Below are positions 8,354-17,647 of a stretch of 64,000 nucleotides of DNA, piece after piece. The stretch is from Lachnospiraceae bacterium. Lineage in GTDB: Bacteria; Bacillota; Clostridia; Lachnospirales; Lachnospiraceae. The stretch lies in contig JAAUZH010000039.1 in the NCBI GenBank assembly GCA_014804675.1, positions 1 to 64,000 on the forward strand, written 5' to 3'. The first letter of the stretch is position 1. Each line of letters begins with the position of its first letter. Made by a program: the position numbers and the translations under genes. The notes under the pieces were generated by a model. That model was given only the letters and a program-made list of their open reading frames with translations, made no database searches and was not told where the DNA came from.

Positions 8354-8442
8354 TCATAAGAAATTCATAAGAATTTCGTCACAAGAATGTGAGAATTTCA
8401 TAAGGGAAAGCGGAAAAACAGCTTTTTGATTTCTAGTATGAT
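8354..8442 (+). promoter_or_regulatory. Phased OmpR/VanR-type operator and promoter of the vanG operon
   Basis: TCATAAG occurs at 8354, 8365 and 8398, with degenerate sites (TCGTCAC, ATGTGAG) at 8376 and 8387, all in an exact 11-bp register. This is the usual layout for tandem OmpR/PhoB-family dimers. A good -10, TATGAT (8437-8442), follows with no consensus -35, as expected for an activated promoter. The regulator is not encoded beside the operon. Confidence 0.65.
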
Positions 8443-8504
8443 AATACAGAAATCAAAAGGCTGTTTTTTCGTTGAAAAACCGCCCCAAAAGGAGGAAATC
8501 AAAC

Positions 8505-9569
8505 ATGAATTTAGCAGTAATTTTCGGAGGCTGTTCCAGTGAATATCCGGTATCCTTACAATCCGCACATGCCATCTTAAGCAATTTAGACAGGGAAAAA
8601 TATAAAGTATATCCCATCGGCATTACAAAAGAAGGAAGCTGGTTCCACTACAAGGGTGACTACGAAGGAATTTTAAAGGACACCTGGCACGAACAAAAAA
8701 AGGACTGTATTCCTGCCATCCTCTCCCCGGATAAAACTCATCACGGAATCCTGCAAATGGAATCCGATCAACCAGTTATCATCCCCATGGATGCCGTATT
8801 TCCGGTATTGCATGGAAAAAACGGAGAAGACGGCAGCATGCAGGGACTGATTGAGCTTTCCGGCATTCCCATTATCGGCTGTGATACCCTTTCCTCAGCC
8901 CTTTGCATGGATAAGGACCGGGCACACAGACTGGCGGCTGCCTATGGAATTTCGGTGCCAAAGGCGGTAGTTTTGGAAAAAGGACAGTGGGGAGGAAAAG
9001 GAAGTGAGGCAAAAAAAGAGATGATGAACCAAGTGGAAGCCCTGGGATATCCCTTGTTTGTAAAGCCCCTCAGAGCAGGCTCTTCCTTTGGCATCACAAA
9101 GGTTAGCGAAAAGCAACAGCTTTCAGCCGCTATAGAGCAGGCCTTCCAATATGACAGTATCGTTATCGCAGAGGAAAATATTGACGGGTTTGAAGTAGGT
9201 TGTGCTGTTTTGGGAAATGAAGAGCTGATTGTTGGCAGAGTGGATGAAATTGAATTGAGTCAGGGCTTTTTCGATTATACGGAAAAATACACGTTGAAAA
9301 GCTCCAAAATCCATATGCCTGCAAGGCTTGATCAAAAAACGGAAGAAAGAATAAAGGAGACAGCAAAGGTCATCTATAAAGCGCTGGGCTGCAGGGGCTT
9401 TGCCAGAGTGGATCTATTTTTTACGAAAACAGGAGAAATCGTTTTTAACGAGGTCAATACCATTCCGGGCTTTACCTCCCACAGCAGATATCCCAATATG
9501 ATGCAGGGCATCGGCATGTCCTTTGGAGAAATACTGGACAAAGTGATAGAACTGGGGGTGAGTCAATGA
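8505..9569 (+). CDS. vanG: D-alanine--D-serine ligase, VanG type
   Basis: This 354-residue ATP-grasp ligase makes D-Ala-D-Ser, which replaces D-Ala-D-Ala in peptidoglycan precursors and lowers vancomycin affinity. It has the N-terminal FGGCSSEYPVSLQSAHAIL, the ATP-binding YPLFVKPLRAGSSFGITKV, the EKYTLKSSKIHMPARL loop typical of D-Ser ligases rather than D-Lac ligases, and the Mg-binding FNEVNTIPGFTSHSRYP. The ATG at 8505 lies 9 bases after AAAAGGAGG. It overlaps vanXY by 4 bases (ATGA). Such clusters are common and often silent in gut clostridia. Confidence 0.92.
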   Translation: MNLAVIFGGCSSEYPVSLQSAHAILSNLDREKYKVYPIGITKEGSWFHYKGDYEGILKDTWHEQKKDCIPAILSPDKTHHGILQMESDQPVIIPMDAVFPVLHGKNGEDGSMQGLIELSGIPIIGCDTLSSALCMDKDRAHRLAAAYGISVPKAVVLEKGQWGGKGSEAKKEMMNQVEALGYPLFVKPLRAGSSFGITKVSEKQQLSAAIEQAFQYDSIVIAEENIDGFEVGCAVLGNEELIVGRVDEIELSQGFFDYTEKYTLKSSKIHMPARLDQKTEERIKETAKVIYKALGCRGFARVDLFFTKTGEIVFNEVNTIPGFTSHSRYPNMMQGIGMSFGEILDKVIELGVSQ

Positions 9570-10435
9570 AAAATGTTGCATTACAATATGAAGATATTTT
9601 TTCCGGAGATTTAATCTTAGTAAATGAAGAGCATCCGCTTTCTGTTCAGGCAGAAGATATTTCATCCTGTTCCCGGAATTTGGCTCAGAGAACTTTCACG
9701 TATTCCCGGAATCTGCCTCAGGGAGCAGCTTTCTTTCCGCAGACACAGCATCATGCCCCTTCCTTCATAGCTGTAGATGAAGAATATCCGGATATCCTGC
9801 TTCAGAAAAAAGCAGCAACAGTGCTGTCCCATATGATACAGGATATCGGCGGCGAAAAGGAAATCGTTCCTGTCAGCGGTTATCGCTCCGGTGAAGAACA
9901 GACCAGAATCTGGGAGGAATCCATAAAAGAAAACGGAGAAGAGTTTACAAGAAAATACGTTGCCCTTCCGGGGCATAGCGAACACCAGACCGGCCTTGCC
10001 ATTGATCTGGGACTGAAAAAAGAAGTGATCGACTTTATACGTCCTGATTTTCCTTATGAAGGAATATGCGGCAGATTCAGGCAGATAGCGCCGGAATATG
10101 GATTTATTGAACGATATGAAAGGGGAAAGGAGCCCATTACCAAAATAGCCCACGAGCCATGGCATTTTCGCTATGTGGGATACCCCCACTCCAAAATCAT
10201 GAAGGAACAGGGGATTTCCTTAGAGGAATATATCGAAATGCTAAAAAAATTTCCCATGGAGGAACAACACTATTTCTATGAAAAAGAGACGGGAAGGCAG
10301 GCGGAAGTATTTTTTGTGCCCCTTTCCAAAAAGAAAAAAGCGATGCTTTCCATACCGGAAGAATGTCTGTATCAGATTTCCGGCAATAACGTGGACGGCT
10401 GTATCGTTACTATCTGGAGGAATGAACATGCTTAA
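9566..10435 (+). CDS. vanXY: D,D-dipeptidase/D,D-carboxypeptidase VanXY
   Basis: This 289-residue zinc peptidase removes D-Ala-D-Ala and trims pentapeptide precursors so that D-Ser ends accumulate. Zinc and catalytic residues are visible: GHSEHQTGLAID (H140, D147) and EPWH (E197, H200), with the substrate Arg in SGYRS. No signal peptide or membrane segment is present, so it is cytoplasmic, as expected for VanXY. An extra C-terminal region of about 80 residues follows the catalytic core. It overlaps vanG by 4 and vanT by 8 bases. Confidence 0.9.
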   Translation: MKNVALQYEDIFSGDLILVNEEHPLSVQAEDISSCSRNLAQRTFTYSRNLPQGAAFFPQTQHHAPSFIAVDEEYPDILLQKKAATVLSHMIQDIGGEKEIVPVSGYRSGEEQTRIWEESIKENGEEFTRKYVALPGHSEHQTGLAIDLGLKKEVIDFIRPDFPYEGICGRFRQIAPEYGFIERYERGKEPITKIAHEPWHFRYVGYPHSKIMKEQGISLEEYIEMLKKFPMEEQHYFYEKETGRQAEVFFVPLSKKKKAMLSIPEECLYQISGNNVDGCIVTIWRNEHA

Positions 10436-12674
10436 GACAGAAGCTTTCAAGGAAATAAAACAAAATGCGGAAAGAGAATACGGCGGACTGGATGATTTTC
10501 GTATGGTGGCGGCATTTCTTGTAGTGGCAATCCATACGTCGCCGCTTCTTGCTTTTACGGAAACCGGGGATTTTTTCCTGACAAGAATACTGGCGAGAAT
10601 TGCGGTTCCATTCTTCTTTATGGTAAGCGGTTTTTTTGTATTAAAAGGGGAAAATACAGACAGAACAGTAAGGAAATTTATGAAAAAAACGGCAATCCTT
10701 TATGGAATTTCCATGCTGCTGTATGTGCCGTTGAATTTATATAACCACTATTTTCAAATGGAAGATTTTTTCAAGAATTTTCTAAAAGATATTTTCTTTG
10801 ACGGCACCTTTTATCATCTCTGGTATCTTCCGGCAGCGATAGAAGGGGCAGCCGTTGCTTACTTTTTGCTGAAAAAGTTTGGAAATAAGGGCGCCCTCTC
10901 CGTTTCTCTGGTTCTTTATCTGATTGGGCTGTTTGGGGACAGCTATTACGGGGTTATAAAGGGAATTCCGGTTTTGTCAGGACTGTATGAAAGAATCTTT
11001 TCCATATCTGCATATACCAGGAACGGTATTTTTTTTGCACCGGTATTTTTTGTGATGGGTAGCATATGGGCAGGAAAGCTGTCTGCGGGGAAAGGAAAGC
11101 CACATCACATATCCTTTGTGGTGCCGGCAGCAGGGCTGGCAGAATGCTTTCTGGCAATGACGGCGGAAGGAATACTTTTACACCGTTTTTCCATCCAAAG
11201 ACATGACAGCATGTATGTGATGCTCCTTCCCACCATGTATTTTCTGTTCTGGCTTTTGACGGCTTTTTCTCAAAAAGGGAATCCGCTGCTTCGTAAGATG
11301 GCCATGCTCATTTATATCATCCATCCTTATATGATTGTGCTTACCAGAATGGGAGCAAAAGCGCTGCATATGGAGAAATGGTTCATTGAAAACAGCCTGC
11401 TGCATTATCTTGCAGTTTCAGTGGAATCTCTTTTGTGTGCTTTGCTGCTTTTGTGCCTATGGAAAAACTGGAAGGAAAGAACGGATGGCTTAAGAAAGGG
11501 AGGAAGAAGAAGGGAAGGAACAAGAAAGGAAAGAATACTGGAAAAGGATGTGAGGAGTACAGAGCGGGCATGGGTGGAAATCAATCTCTCCAATCTAAGA
11601 CATAATGCCAAAACCCTCCAGGCGATTATGCCCGGGCAATGTGAGCTGATGGCAGTGGTAAAGGCAAATGCTTATGGTCATGGCGCCAATCTGACGGCGG
11701 ATTGTCTGAGGAAAGAAGGAGTCAGACAGTTTGCAGTGGCTTCCTTGGAAGAAGGAATTGCATTAAGGAAGCATGGCATTACAGAAGAAATACTGATTTT
11801 GGGCTATACGGATATCAGAAGAAGCAGACAGTTAAAAAAGTACAGACTGGTGCAGACTGTAATCGATTATGAGTATGCGAGAGAGCTGAATGCCTGCGGG
11901 CTGCATTTACCGATTCATATCAAAATTGATACGGGAATGCACAGGCTTGGAATCGACAGCCGCCATGTGGAGCAGATTTCCGGGATTTTTCATCTAAGTT
12001 GCCTAAAGGTAACCGGAATCTACACACATTTGTGCGTAGCGGACAGCCTCGAAAAAGAGGATGTAGAATATACAGAAAACCAGATCAAGCGGTTTTATGA
12101 GCTGTTGGATGTTTTAAAGGTAAAGGAACATCCGGACATAAAAGTACATCTGCAAAGCAGCTACGGTCTTTTGAACTATCCGGGTCTGTCTTGTGACCTT
12201 GCCAGAATGGGAATTGCACTGTATGGAGTAAAAAGCGCTCTGGGTGATGTGACAAGGCAGAAGCCTGATCTGCTTCCGGTATTGTCTTTAAAGGCAAGGG
12301 TGGGGCTGATTCGGGAAATTGAAGCCGGAGAGACCGTCAGCTACGGAAGGACTTTTACGGCAGAAAGAGACAGCCATATTGCCATACTGCCTATCGGATA
12401 TGCGGACGGACTTCCCAGAAATCTTTCCTGTGGGAAGGGAAGCGTGCTGATTCATGGAAAGAGAATGCCAATCGTGGGGAGAATCTGTATGGACCAGCTT
12501 GCGGTGGACATTACGGGAGAAGAAGGGATAAAGCCGGGCGATGAAGCAGTTCTCATCGGCAGGGACGGATTAGAGGAAATTTCCGCAGAGGAACTGGCAT
12601 ATCAGGCAGACACCATTACAAACGAACTGCTTTCCAGACTGGGTCCCCGATTAAAAAGGGTGCCCGTTTTTTAA
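10428..12674 (+). CDS. vanT: Membrane serine/alanine racemase VanT
   Basis: This 748-residue two-domain protein supplies D-Ser. Residues 20-345 form an acyltransferase-3-like membrane domain with about ten segments (starting LDDFRMVAAFLVVAIHT and VPFFFMVSGFF) that probably imports L-Ser. Residues 375-745 are a PLP-dependent alanine-racemase fold with the lysine motif AVVKANAYGHGA (K412) and the C-terminal VSYGRTF and GRICMDQLAVD. ATG 10428 has CTGGAGG 7 bases upstream; longer frames start inside vanXY. It closes the vanG-vanXY-vanT operon. No vanRS or vanY lies beside it. Confidence 0.93.
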   Translation: MLKTEAFKEIKQNAEREYGGLDDFRMVAAFLVVAIHTSPLLAFTETGDFFLTRILARIAVPFFFMVSGFFVLKGENTDRTVRKFMKKTAILYGISMLLYVPLNLYNHYFQMEDFFKNFLKDIFFDGTFYHLWYLPAAIEGAAVAYFLLKKFGNKGALSVSLVLYLIGLFGDSYYGVIKGIPVLSGLYERIFSISAYTRNGIFFAPVFFVMGSIWAGKLSAGKGKPHHISFVVPAAGLAECFLAMTAEGILLHRFSIQRHDSMYVMLLPTMYFLFWLLTAFSQKGNPLLRKMAMLIYIIHPYMIVLTRMGAKALHMEKWFIENSLLHYLAVSVESLLCALLLLCLWKNWKERTDGLRKGGRRREGTRKERILEKDVRSTERAWVEINLSNLRHNAKTLQAIMPGQCELMAVVKANAYGHGANLTADCLRKEGVRQFAVASLEEGIALRKHGITEEILILGYTDIRRSRQLKKYRLVQTVIDYEYARELNACGLHLPIHIKIDTGMHRLGIDSRHVEQISGIFHLSCLKVTGIYTHLCVADSLEKEDVEYTENQIKRFYELLDVLKVKEHPDIKVHLQSSYGLLNYPGLSCDLARMGIALYGVKSALGDVTRQKPDLLPVLSLKARVGLIREIEAGETVSYGRTFTAERDSHIAILPIGYADGLPRNLSCGKGSVLIHGKRMPIVGRICMDQLAVDITGEEGIKPGDEAVLIGRDGLEEISAEELAYQADTITNELLSRLGPRLKRVPVF

Positions 12675-12728
12675 ATTTGTGATATACTTGTCCTGGGAAA
12701 AAAGAGAAAGTAAGAGGATACAGGACAT

Positions 12729-14516
12729 ATGCAGCTTAGGGAATACATAAAACAGAATAAGATATTGATGGATGGCGCTTTTGGAACTTATTTTGCAGGA
12801 ATTTCCGGCGAAGACATGCTTCCGGAGGCGGCAAATGTTACAAGACCGGAGCTTGTAAAGCAGATTCATAAAGAATATATAGAAGCGGGAGCGGTGATGA
12901 TACGCACGAATACTTTTGCAGCCAACAGGGAAACATTGCGCTGTACAAAAGAGGAGCTTCTTAAAAACATAAAAAGCGCCTGCCGGATTGCAAAAGAAGC
13001 GGCAGGGGGAGCGGAGCATACCGTATTTGTGGCAGGTGACATAGGACCGATTCCGGGAAGAGCGGAAATAACGGGAGAGACAGCTTTTTTGGAGTACAAG
13101 AGCATTTGTGAGACGATGCTTTCGGAAGGAGTGGATGCGCTGGTATTTGAAACCTTTCCGGACTATGAACCAATCAGGGCTGTGATAGAGACGGTCAGAA
13201 AAGAACACGATATCTTCATACTGGTGCAGTTCAGTGTCAATCAATATGGCTATACCAACAGCGGTATCAGCATAAAGCGTATTTTTGAAGAGCTTTCCGA
13301 TGATAAGGAAGTAGACGGAATAGGGCTTAATTGCGGTGTGGGACCGGGACATCTGTATCGGATCATCAGTGAGCTTGACATAAGGACGGATAAATATATT
13401 TCGGTGCTTCCCAATGCCAGTTATCCAAAGCTTATCAAGGACAGGATGGTATTTCTGGAAAACCGGGATTATTTTGCGGACAGGCTTTTAAAGCTTGCGG
13501 ATATGGGAGCGGATTTGATTGGGGGCTGCTGCGGCACTTCTCCGGAGTACATAAAAAAGCTGGCGGAAAAAGTAAATCTGAAAAAATCAGTTTCGGCTCC
13601 ATCCTTGTTTGGAGAAAAAGAAGGGGAGGAGAGAAAGACATCTGCTGGAAAGGCAAAGCCGAAACATGCCTTTTATGAAGGAGCAGGGAAAGAGGAAAAG
13701 CTCATTGCCGTGGAGCTGGCACCGCCCTTTCAGGCAGATGACGAAAAGATATTAGATGCTGCTAACTATTTGAAGGCACACAGGACGGATACGGTTACCT
13801 TTCCGGATTCCCCTTCAGGCAGGACAAGGGCAGACTCTGTTTTAATCGGAGTAAAGGTCATGGAAAAGACGGGAATCTGTCCGATGCCTCATATTTGCTG
13901 CAGGGACAAAAATTCCATCGCCATCCGCTCTCAGCTGCTTGGGGCTTATATGAATGGAATCCGGAATCTGTTAGTGGTAACGGGGGACCCTGTTCCACAA
14001 ATCATGCGCAGGGAAATAAAAAGCGTATACAATTTTGATTCCGTAGGACTTATGCGGATCATTCAGGAGATGAATGAGGAGGAATTTGCAAAAGACCCTA
14101 TGGTATATGGAGGCGCCATCAACTATAACCGTCCCAATATGGATGTGGAAATAGGAAGGATGAAAAAGAAGATGGAAGCAGGAGCCAGTTTCTTTTTGAC
14201 CCAGCCTTTGTTTACAAAGTCCGACGCTGACAGGCTTCGGGAAATGAGCATACAGGCCCCAGCCAGAATCCTTTGCGGCATTATGCCTCTTGTCAGCAGG
14301 AAGAATGCGTTGTTTATGAAAAATGAAATGGCAGGCATTTCCGTGACGGAGGAAACCATTGAGCGGTATCGGGAAGACATGACAAGAGAGGAAGGGGAAG
14401 CGGTGGGGATTTCCATTGCTAGGGAAGTGATGGAATATACAAAGGAGTTTGTGGCAGGTTACTACTTTTCCATTCCTTTTAACCGGGTGTATCTGCTGGA
14501 TCAAATATTGAAATGA
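12729..14516 (+). CDS. Homocysteine S-methyltransferase / methylenetetrahydrofolate reductase fusion
   Basis: The N-terminal half (about 1-285) is a zinc-dependent homocysteine methyltransferase: MDGAFGTYF, GLNCGVGPGH and the Zn-binding GGCCGTSPEY. After a Lys/Glu-rich linker (290-325), the C-terminal half is a MetF-like TIM barrel: ELAPPFQADDEKIL, MPHICCRDKN, NLLVVTGDP and SFFLTQPLF. At 595 residues it matches the YitJ-type bifunctional enzymes, joining methyl-folate formation to methionine synthesis. It starts 54 bases after vanT but probably has its own promoter (a GATATACT -10-like element at about 12679). Confidence 0.88.
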   Translation: MQLREYIKQNKILMDGAFGTYFAGISGEDMLPEAANVTRPELVKQIHKEYIEAGAVMIRTNTFAANRETLRCTKEELLKNIKSACRIAKEAAGGAEHTVFVAGDIGPIPGRAEITGETAFLEYKSICETMLSEGVDALVFETFPDYEPIRAVIETVRKEHDIFILVQFSVNQYGYTNSGISIKRIFEELSDDKEVDGIGLNCGVGPGHLYRIISELDIRTDKYISVLPNASYPKLIKDRMVFLENRDYFADRLLKLADMGADLIGGCCGTSPEYIKKLAEKVNLKKSVSAPSLFGEKEGEERKTSAGKAKPKHAFYEGAGKEEKLIAVELAPPFQADDEKILDAANYLKAHRTDTVTFPDSPSGRTRADSVLIGVKVMEKTGICPMPHICCRDKNSIAIRSQLLGAYMNGIRNLLVVTGDPVPQIMRREIKSVYNFDSVGLMRIIQEMNEEEFAKDPMVYGGAINYNRPNMDVEIGRMKKKMEAGASFFLTQPLFTKSDADRLREMSIQAPARILCGIMPLVSRKNALFMKNEMAGISVTEETIERYREDMTREEGEAVGISIAREVMEYTKEFVAGYYFSIPFNRVYLLDQILK

Positions 14517-14580
14517 TAAAAACAGTTCAAAATATTTAAAATAATTATTTGATTCTTATGTTTTTTGGTTTTAATAATCG

Positions 14581-14798
14581 TAACAGTTCAGACAGCTGCT
14601 TTCCCTGCAGCACCGTGCCAGGCTTTTCACAGAGAATGATTTCTAAAGGAGCCCTTATAAAAACGCCAGCGCTTAGCGAGGTCTTTTCGAGCTTAGCACT
14701 GCTGCGTTTTTATCAGAGCGGGAGCGTGGCGACGTAGAAACATTCTCTGCGAAAAGCCTGGCACGGTGCTGCAGGGAAAGCAGCTGTCTGAACTGTTA
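14581..14798. repeat. Giant hairpin element H1 (218 bp)
   Basis: The 58-nt arms 14581-14638 and 14741-14798 are complementary at 57 of 58 positions and begin/end with TAACAGTTCAG/CTGAACTGTTA. The 102-nt tip shares blocks with the tips of H2-H4 (CGCCAGC, CTTA, GCTGCGT, CAGAGCG, AGCGTG) but is the most diverged. It sits between two same-strand genes. No open frame is plausible. Confidence 0.9.
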
Positions 14799-14856
14799 CT
14801 AATAATCTTATAATTCAACTCATTGAAAAATTGAAGAGAGAGGATGGTTTTAGAGT

Positions 14857-15570
14857 ATGAAAAAAGAAAAAAGCCCTGTATGGAAAGCGGCAAAAGCCGC
14901 CTTTCCTTATACCATTCCAATTTTTGCAGGTTTCTGGTTTTTAGGGCTGACCTATGGAATTTATATGAATGTATCCGGCTTTGGTTTCTGGTATCCCATG
15001 CTGATGAGCCTGACCATTTTTGCCGGGTCCATAGAATTTGTTACGGTCAATATGCTCCTTGGAGCATTTAATCCTCTGCAGGCATTTGCCATGACACTGA
15101 TGATCAATGCAAGACATTTGTTTTACGGGATTTCTATGCTGGATAAATATAAGGGGATGGGATGGAAAAAGGTTTATCTGATTTTCGGAATGTGCGATGA
15201 AAGCTTTTCCATCAATTATACAGCGGATATCCCAGAGGATGTGGACAAAGGATGGTTTATGTTTTTTGTAACTTTGTTCAATCATTTTTACTGGTTTTTT
15301 GGCTCCATCCTTGGAGGGATTTTCGGTTCTCTGATTCATTTTAATACAGAGGGGCTTGAGTTTGTTATGACGGCAATGTTCGTGGTGATTTTTATGGAAC
15401 AGTGGATGAAGGATAAAAAACATACAAGCGCCCTTTTGGGGCTGGGGCTTTCCATGCTTTGTCTGATTGCTTTTGGAGTGGAGCAGTTTATTATTCCGGC
15501 AATGTTTGCTATTCTCTTAGCCCTTACTCTGCTTCGGGGCATGATTGAGAAAGGTGGTGTAGGGGCATGA
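14857..15570 (+). CDS. azlC: AzlC family branched-chain amino acid exporter subunit
   Basis: This 237-residue integral membrane protein has about 6 helices. Its N-terminal [20 protein letters not shown] and [14 protein letters not shown] are AzlC hallmarks, as is [15 protein letters not shown]. With AzlD it exports branched-chain amino acids or analogues such as azaleucine. It overlaps azlD by ATGA, so the pair is coupled. The ribosome site is GAGAGAGG, rather distant. The hairpin element H1 ends 58 bases upstream. Confidence 0.88.
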   Translation: MKKEKSPVWKAAKAAFPYTIPIFAGFWFLGLTYGIYMNVSGFGFWYPMLMSLTIFAGSIEFVTVNMLLGAFNPLQAFAMTLMINARHLFYGISMLDKYKGMGWKKVYLIFGMCDESFSINYTADIPEDVDKGWFMFFVTLFNHFYWFFGSILGGIFGSLIHFNTEGLEFVMTAMFVVIFMEQWMKDKKHTSALLGLGLSMLCLIAFGVEQFIIPAMFAILLALTLLRGMIEKGGVGA

Positions 15571-15893
15571 GCATAACGGAACAGATTATAACGATTCTTA
15601 TGGTGATACTTGGAACCATGGTTACCAGATTCCTGCCGTTTCTGGTGTTTCCATCCGGAAAGCCTACGCCCAAATATATCCAGTATTTGGGAAAGGTGCT
15701 TCCGGCAGCAGTGTTCGGGCTGTTGGTTGTTTATTGTCTGAAGGATATAAGCCTCTTTGGGGGAAGCCATGGGATTCCGGAGCTGATTTCGATTTTACTT
15801 GTGATTTTTCTTCACCTTTGGAAACGGCAGATGCTGCTTTCCATAGCAGGGGGGACGATTTGCTATATGCTGCTTGTGCAGTTTGTGTTTTAA
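15567..15893 (+). CDS. azlD: AzlD family branched-chain amino acid exporter subunit
   Basis: This 108-residue protein has about 4 membrane helices ([40 protein letters not shown] and a C-terminal pair). Length and the TRFLPFLVF motif fit AzlD, the small partner of AzlC. It overlaps azlC by 4 bases and is the last gene of the pair. Confidence 0.87.
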   Translation: MSITEQIITILMVILGTMVTRFLPFLVFPSGKPTPKYIQYLGKVLPAAVFGLLVVYCLKDISLFGGSHGIPELISILLVIFLHLWKRQMLLSIAGGTICYMLLVQFVF

Positions 15894-15947
15894 TAACATA
15901 AAAGTAAAAGGAAGCACCCAAATGATAATTCAGAAAGGAGCATAAGT

Positions 15948-16631
15948 ATGCAATATACCATTTTGATTGTAGAAGATGATGCCGATATCAGCAGATTACT
16001 GGCTCAAATCATGGAAACAGCAGGATATAAAACAAAGCAGGCATTTTCCGGAACAGAAGCAAAACTACTATTAGAAAAAGAAATGCCGGACCTGATTTTA
16101 TTAGACCTTATGATTCCGGGAATGACAGGAGATAAGCTTCTGTATGAAATCAGGGAAAACAGGAAATGCAATGTGCCGATATTAGTTCTCTCAGCAAAGA
16201 GTGCCCTGAAGGATAAAGTGACATTGCTGAATATGGGAGCTGATGATTATATTACAAAGCCCTTTGAGCCAGAGGAGGTGCTGGCAAGAATCCGGGCAGC
16301 GCTTCGGCATATGGGCAATACGGCGGATACTGCGCAGGTATTGTCCCATAAAAAAATGAATCTCTATCCGGAATCAAGAAAGGTAATCGTAAATCATACG
16401 GAGCTTGTATTAACGGCATATGAATATGAGCTTCTCCATCTCCTTATTCAGACGCCTGAAAAAGTATATTCCAGAGAAAATCTATATGAACTGGTATGGA
16501 AGGGCGGATATTATGGCGAAAATAATACGGTCAATGTTCATGTAAGCAATTTAAGGAAGAAGATAAAAGAAGCAGATCCAACGGAAGAGTACATCCAGAC
16601 TGTCTATGGAATTGGATTTAAGCTTGGATAG
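15948..16631 (+). CDS. OmpR family response regulator
   Basis: The 227-residue protein has a receiver domain (ILIVEDDADISRL, phospho-acceptor D53 in LILLDLMIPGM, KPF loop in GADDYITKPFEPEEVL) and a winged-helix DNA-binding domain ending VNVHVSNLRKKIKEADPTEE and IQTVYGIGFKLG. It heads a regulator, ABC ATPase, permease, kinase cluster typical of peptide-antibiotic sensing and detoxification. Three 11-bp repeats just downstream are its likely binding site. It could also act on the vanG promoter, where similar phased boxes occur, but this is inference. Confidence 0.92.
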   Translation: MQYTILIVEDDADISRLLAQIMETAGYKTKQAFSGTEAKLLLEKEMPDLILLDLMIPGMTGDKLLYEIRENRKCNVPILVLSAKSALKDKVTLLNMGADDYITKPFEPEEVLARIRAALRHMGNTADTAQVLSHKKMNLYPESRKVIVNHTELVLTAYEYELLHLLIQTPEKVYSRENLYELVWKGGYYGENNTVNVHVSNLRKKIKEADPTEEYIQTVYGIGFKLG

Positions 16632-16633
16632 AA

Positions 16634-16690
16634 TCTTTATGACTTCTTTAAAAGTTCTTTATGACTTATTAAAAAGGAAAAGGATATGAT
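16634..16690 (+). promoter_or_regulatory. Three tandem 11-bp operator repeats and promoter of the ABC transporter
   Basis: TCTTTATGACT (16634-16644), TCTTTAAAAGT (16645-16655) and TCTTTATGACT (16656-16666) abut without gaps. This is the 11-bp phasing used by OmpR-family regulators. The last repeat runs into TGACTT (16662-16667), which with TATGAT (16685-16690) at 17 bp makes a promoter for the ABC genes. The reverse complement of the unit contains TCATAAAG, close to the TCATAAG units of the vanG operator. Confidence 0.7.
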
Positions 16691-16727
16691 ATGTTTGTCA
16701 ATAAAAATTTCAGGAGGGAAGAGGAAT

Positions 16728-17645
16728 ATGAATGAACATATCATAGAGACAAAACAGGCTACAAAGGCTTATGGTACAATCCTTGCATTAGACCATGTGG
16801 ACATCCATGTGAAAAAAGGGAGCATTTATGGGCTGATTGGAGACAATGGTGCAGGGAAATCCACTCTTTTAAAATTGCTGGCAGGACATATTTTTCCCAC
16901 ATCAGGAGAGATATGCCTGTTTGGCAGATGCAAGGAGAAAGAGCTGGAACGAAGCCGCAGGCAGATTGGCGCCAGCATTGAACAGCCGGGATTTTTTCCC
17001 AATATGACTGTGGAAAAAATGCTGGAATATTGCCGTATTCAAAAAGGAATTCCGGGAAAGGGGAAGGTAGAAGAAATTCTAAAGCTGACGGGCATATGGG
17101 ATAAGCGAAGGAGCAAATGTAAAAATTTGTCTCTTGGACAAAAGCAGAGATTAGGACTTTCCATTGCCATGATGGGAGAACCGCAGATTTTAATATTGGA
17201 TGAACCGATTAACGGCCTGGACCCCAGTGGTATGATAGAACTTAGAAAATTGTTCCATCGTTTGAATGAAGAGAAAAATATCACAATCCTGCTTTCCAGC
17301 CATATTCTATCAGAATTGCAGCAAACAGCGGATACATTTGGGTTTTTAAGCAAGGGACAGCTGCTGGAAGAAATCTCTGCAGAAAAATTATATGAAAAGT
17401 GTACGGATTATTTAAATATTATGGTTTCCGAACCAGAGGAATATGCGGTGCTGCTGGAACGCAATTTTCCGGAAGAGGCCTATAAGGTGCTTCCTGATAA
17501 GAGCATTCAGATTATCAGTCCTAAAAAGGAGCCGGAAGCTTACAGCCGCCTTGCAGTACAACATCAACTTGATATCAGTGGATTGGAAAAGACGCATGCT
17601 TCGTTAGAAGATTATTACATGAATTTGAAAAAGGGAGGTCAATAA
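16728..17645 (+). CDS. ABC transporter ATP-binding protein, bacitracin/lantibiotic-export type
   Basis: The 305-residue protein has Walker A GDNGAGKSTLL (about 38-48), signature LSLGQKQRLGLS, Walker B ILILDEPINGLDPSG and the switch His in LLSSHIL. A C-terminal tail of about 90 residues resembles BcrA-type ATPases. Start 16728 follows AGGAGG by 10 bases; the longer frame lacks a ribosome site. Its partner permease starts 2 bases after its stop. It probably powers export of a membrane-active peptide, controlled by the flanking two-component system. Confidence 0.9.
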   Translation: MNEHIIETKQATKAYGTILALDHVDIHVKKGSIYGLIGDNGAGKSTLLKLLAGHIFPTSGEICLFGRCKEKELERSRRQIGASIEQPGFFPNMTVEKMLEYCRIQKGIPGKGKVEEILKLTGIWDKRRSKCKNLSLGQKQRLGLSIAMMGEPQILILDEPINGLDPSGMIELRKLFHRLNEEKNITILLSSHILSELQQTADTFGFLSKGQLLEEISAEKLYEKCTDYLNIMVSEPEEYAVLLERNFPEEAYKVLPDKSIQIISPKKEPEAYSRLAVQHQLDISGLEKTHASLEDYYMNLKKGGQ

Positions 17646-17647
17646 AT

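Noticed and set aside
10278..10427. Longer N-terminus for VanT
   Set aside because: The extension lies inside vanXY, is highly basic, and the ribosome site CTGGAGG fits ATG 10428.
14581..14798. Ordinary rho-independent terminator
   Set aside because: Arms of 58 nt with a 102-nt structured tip shared with other copies, and no T-run, are unlike terminators.
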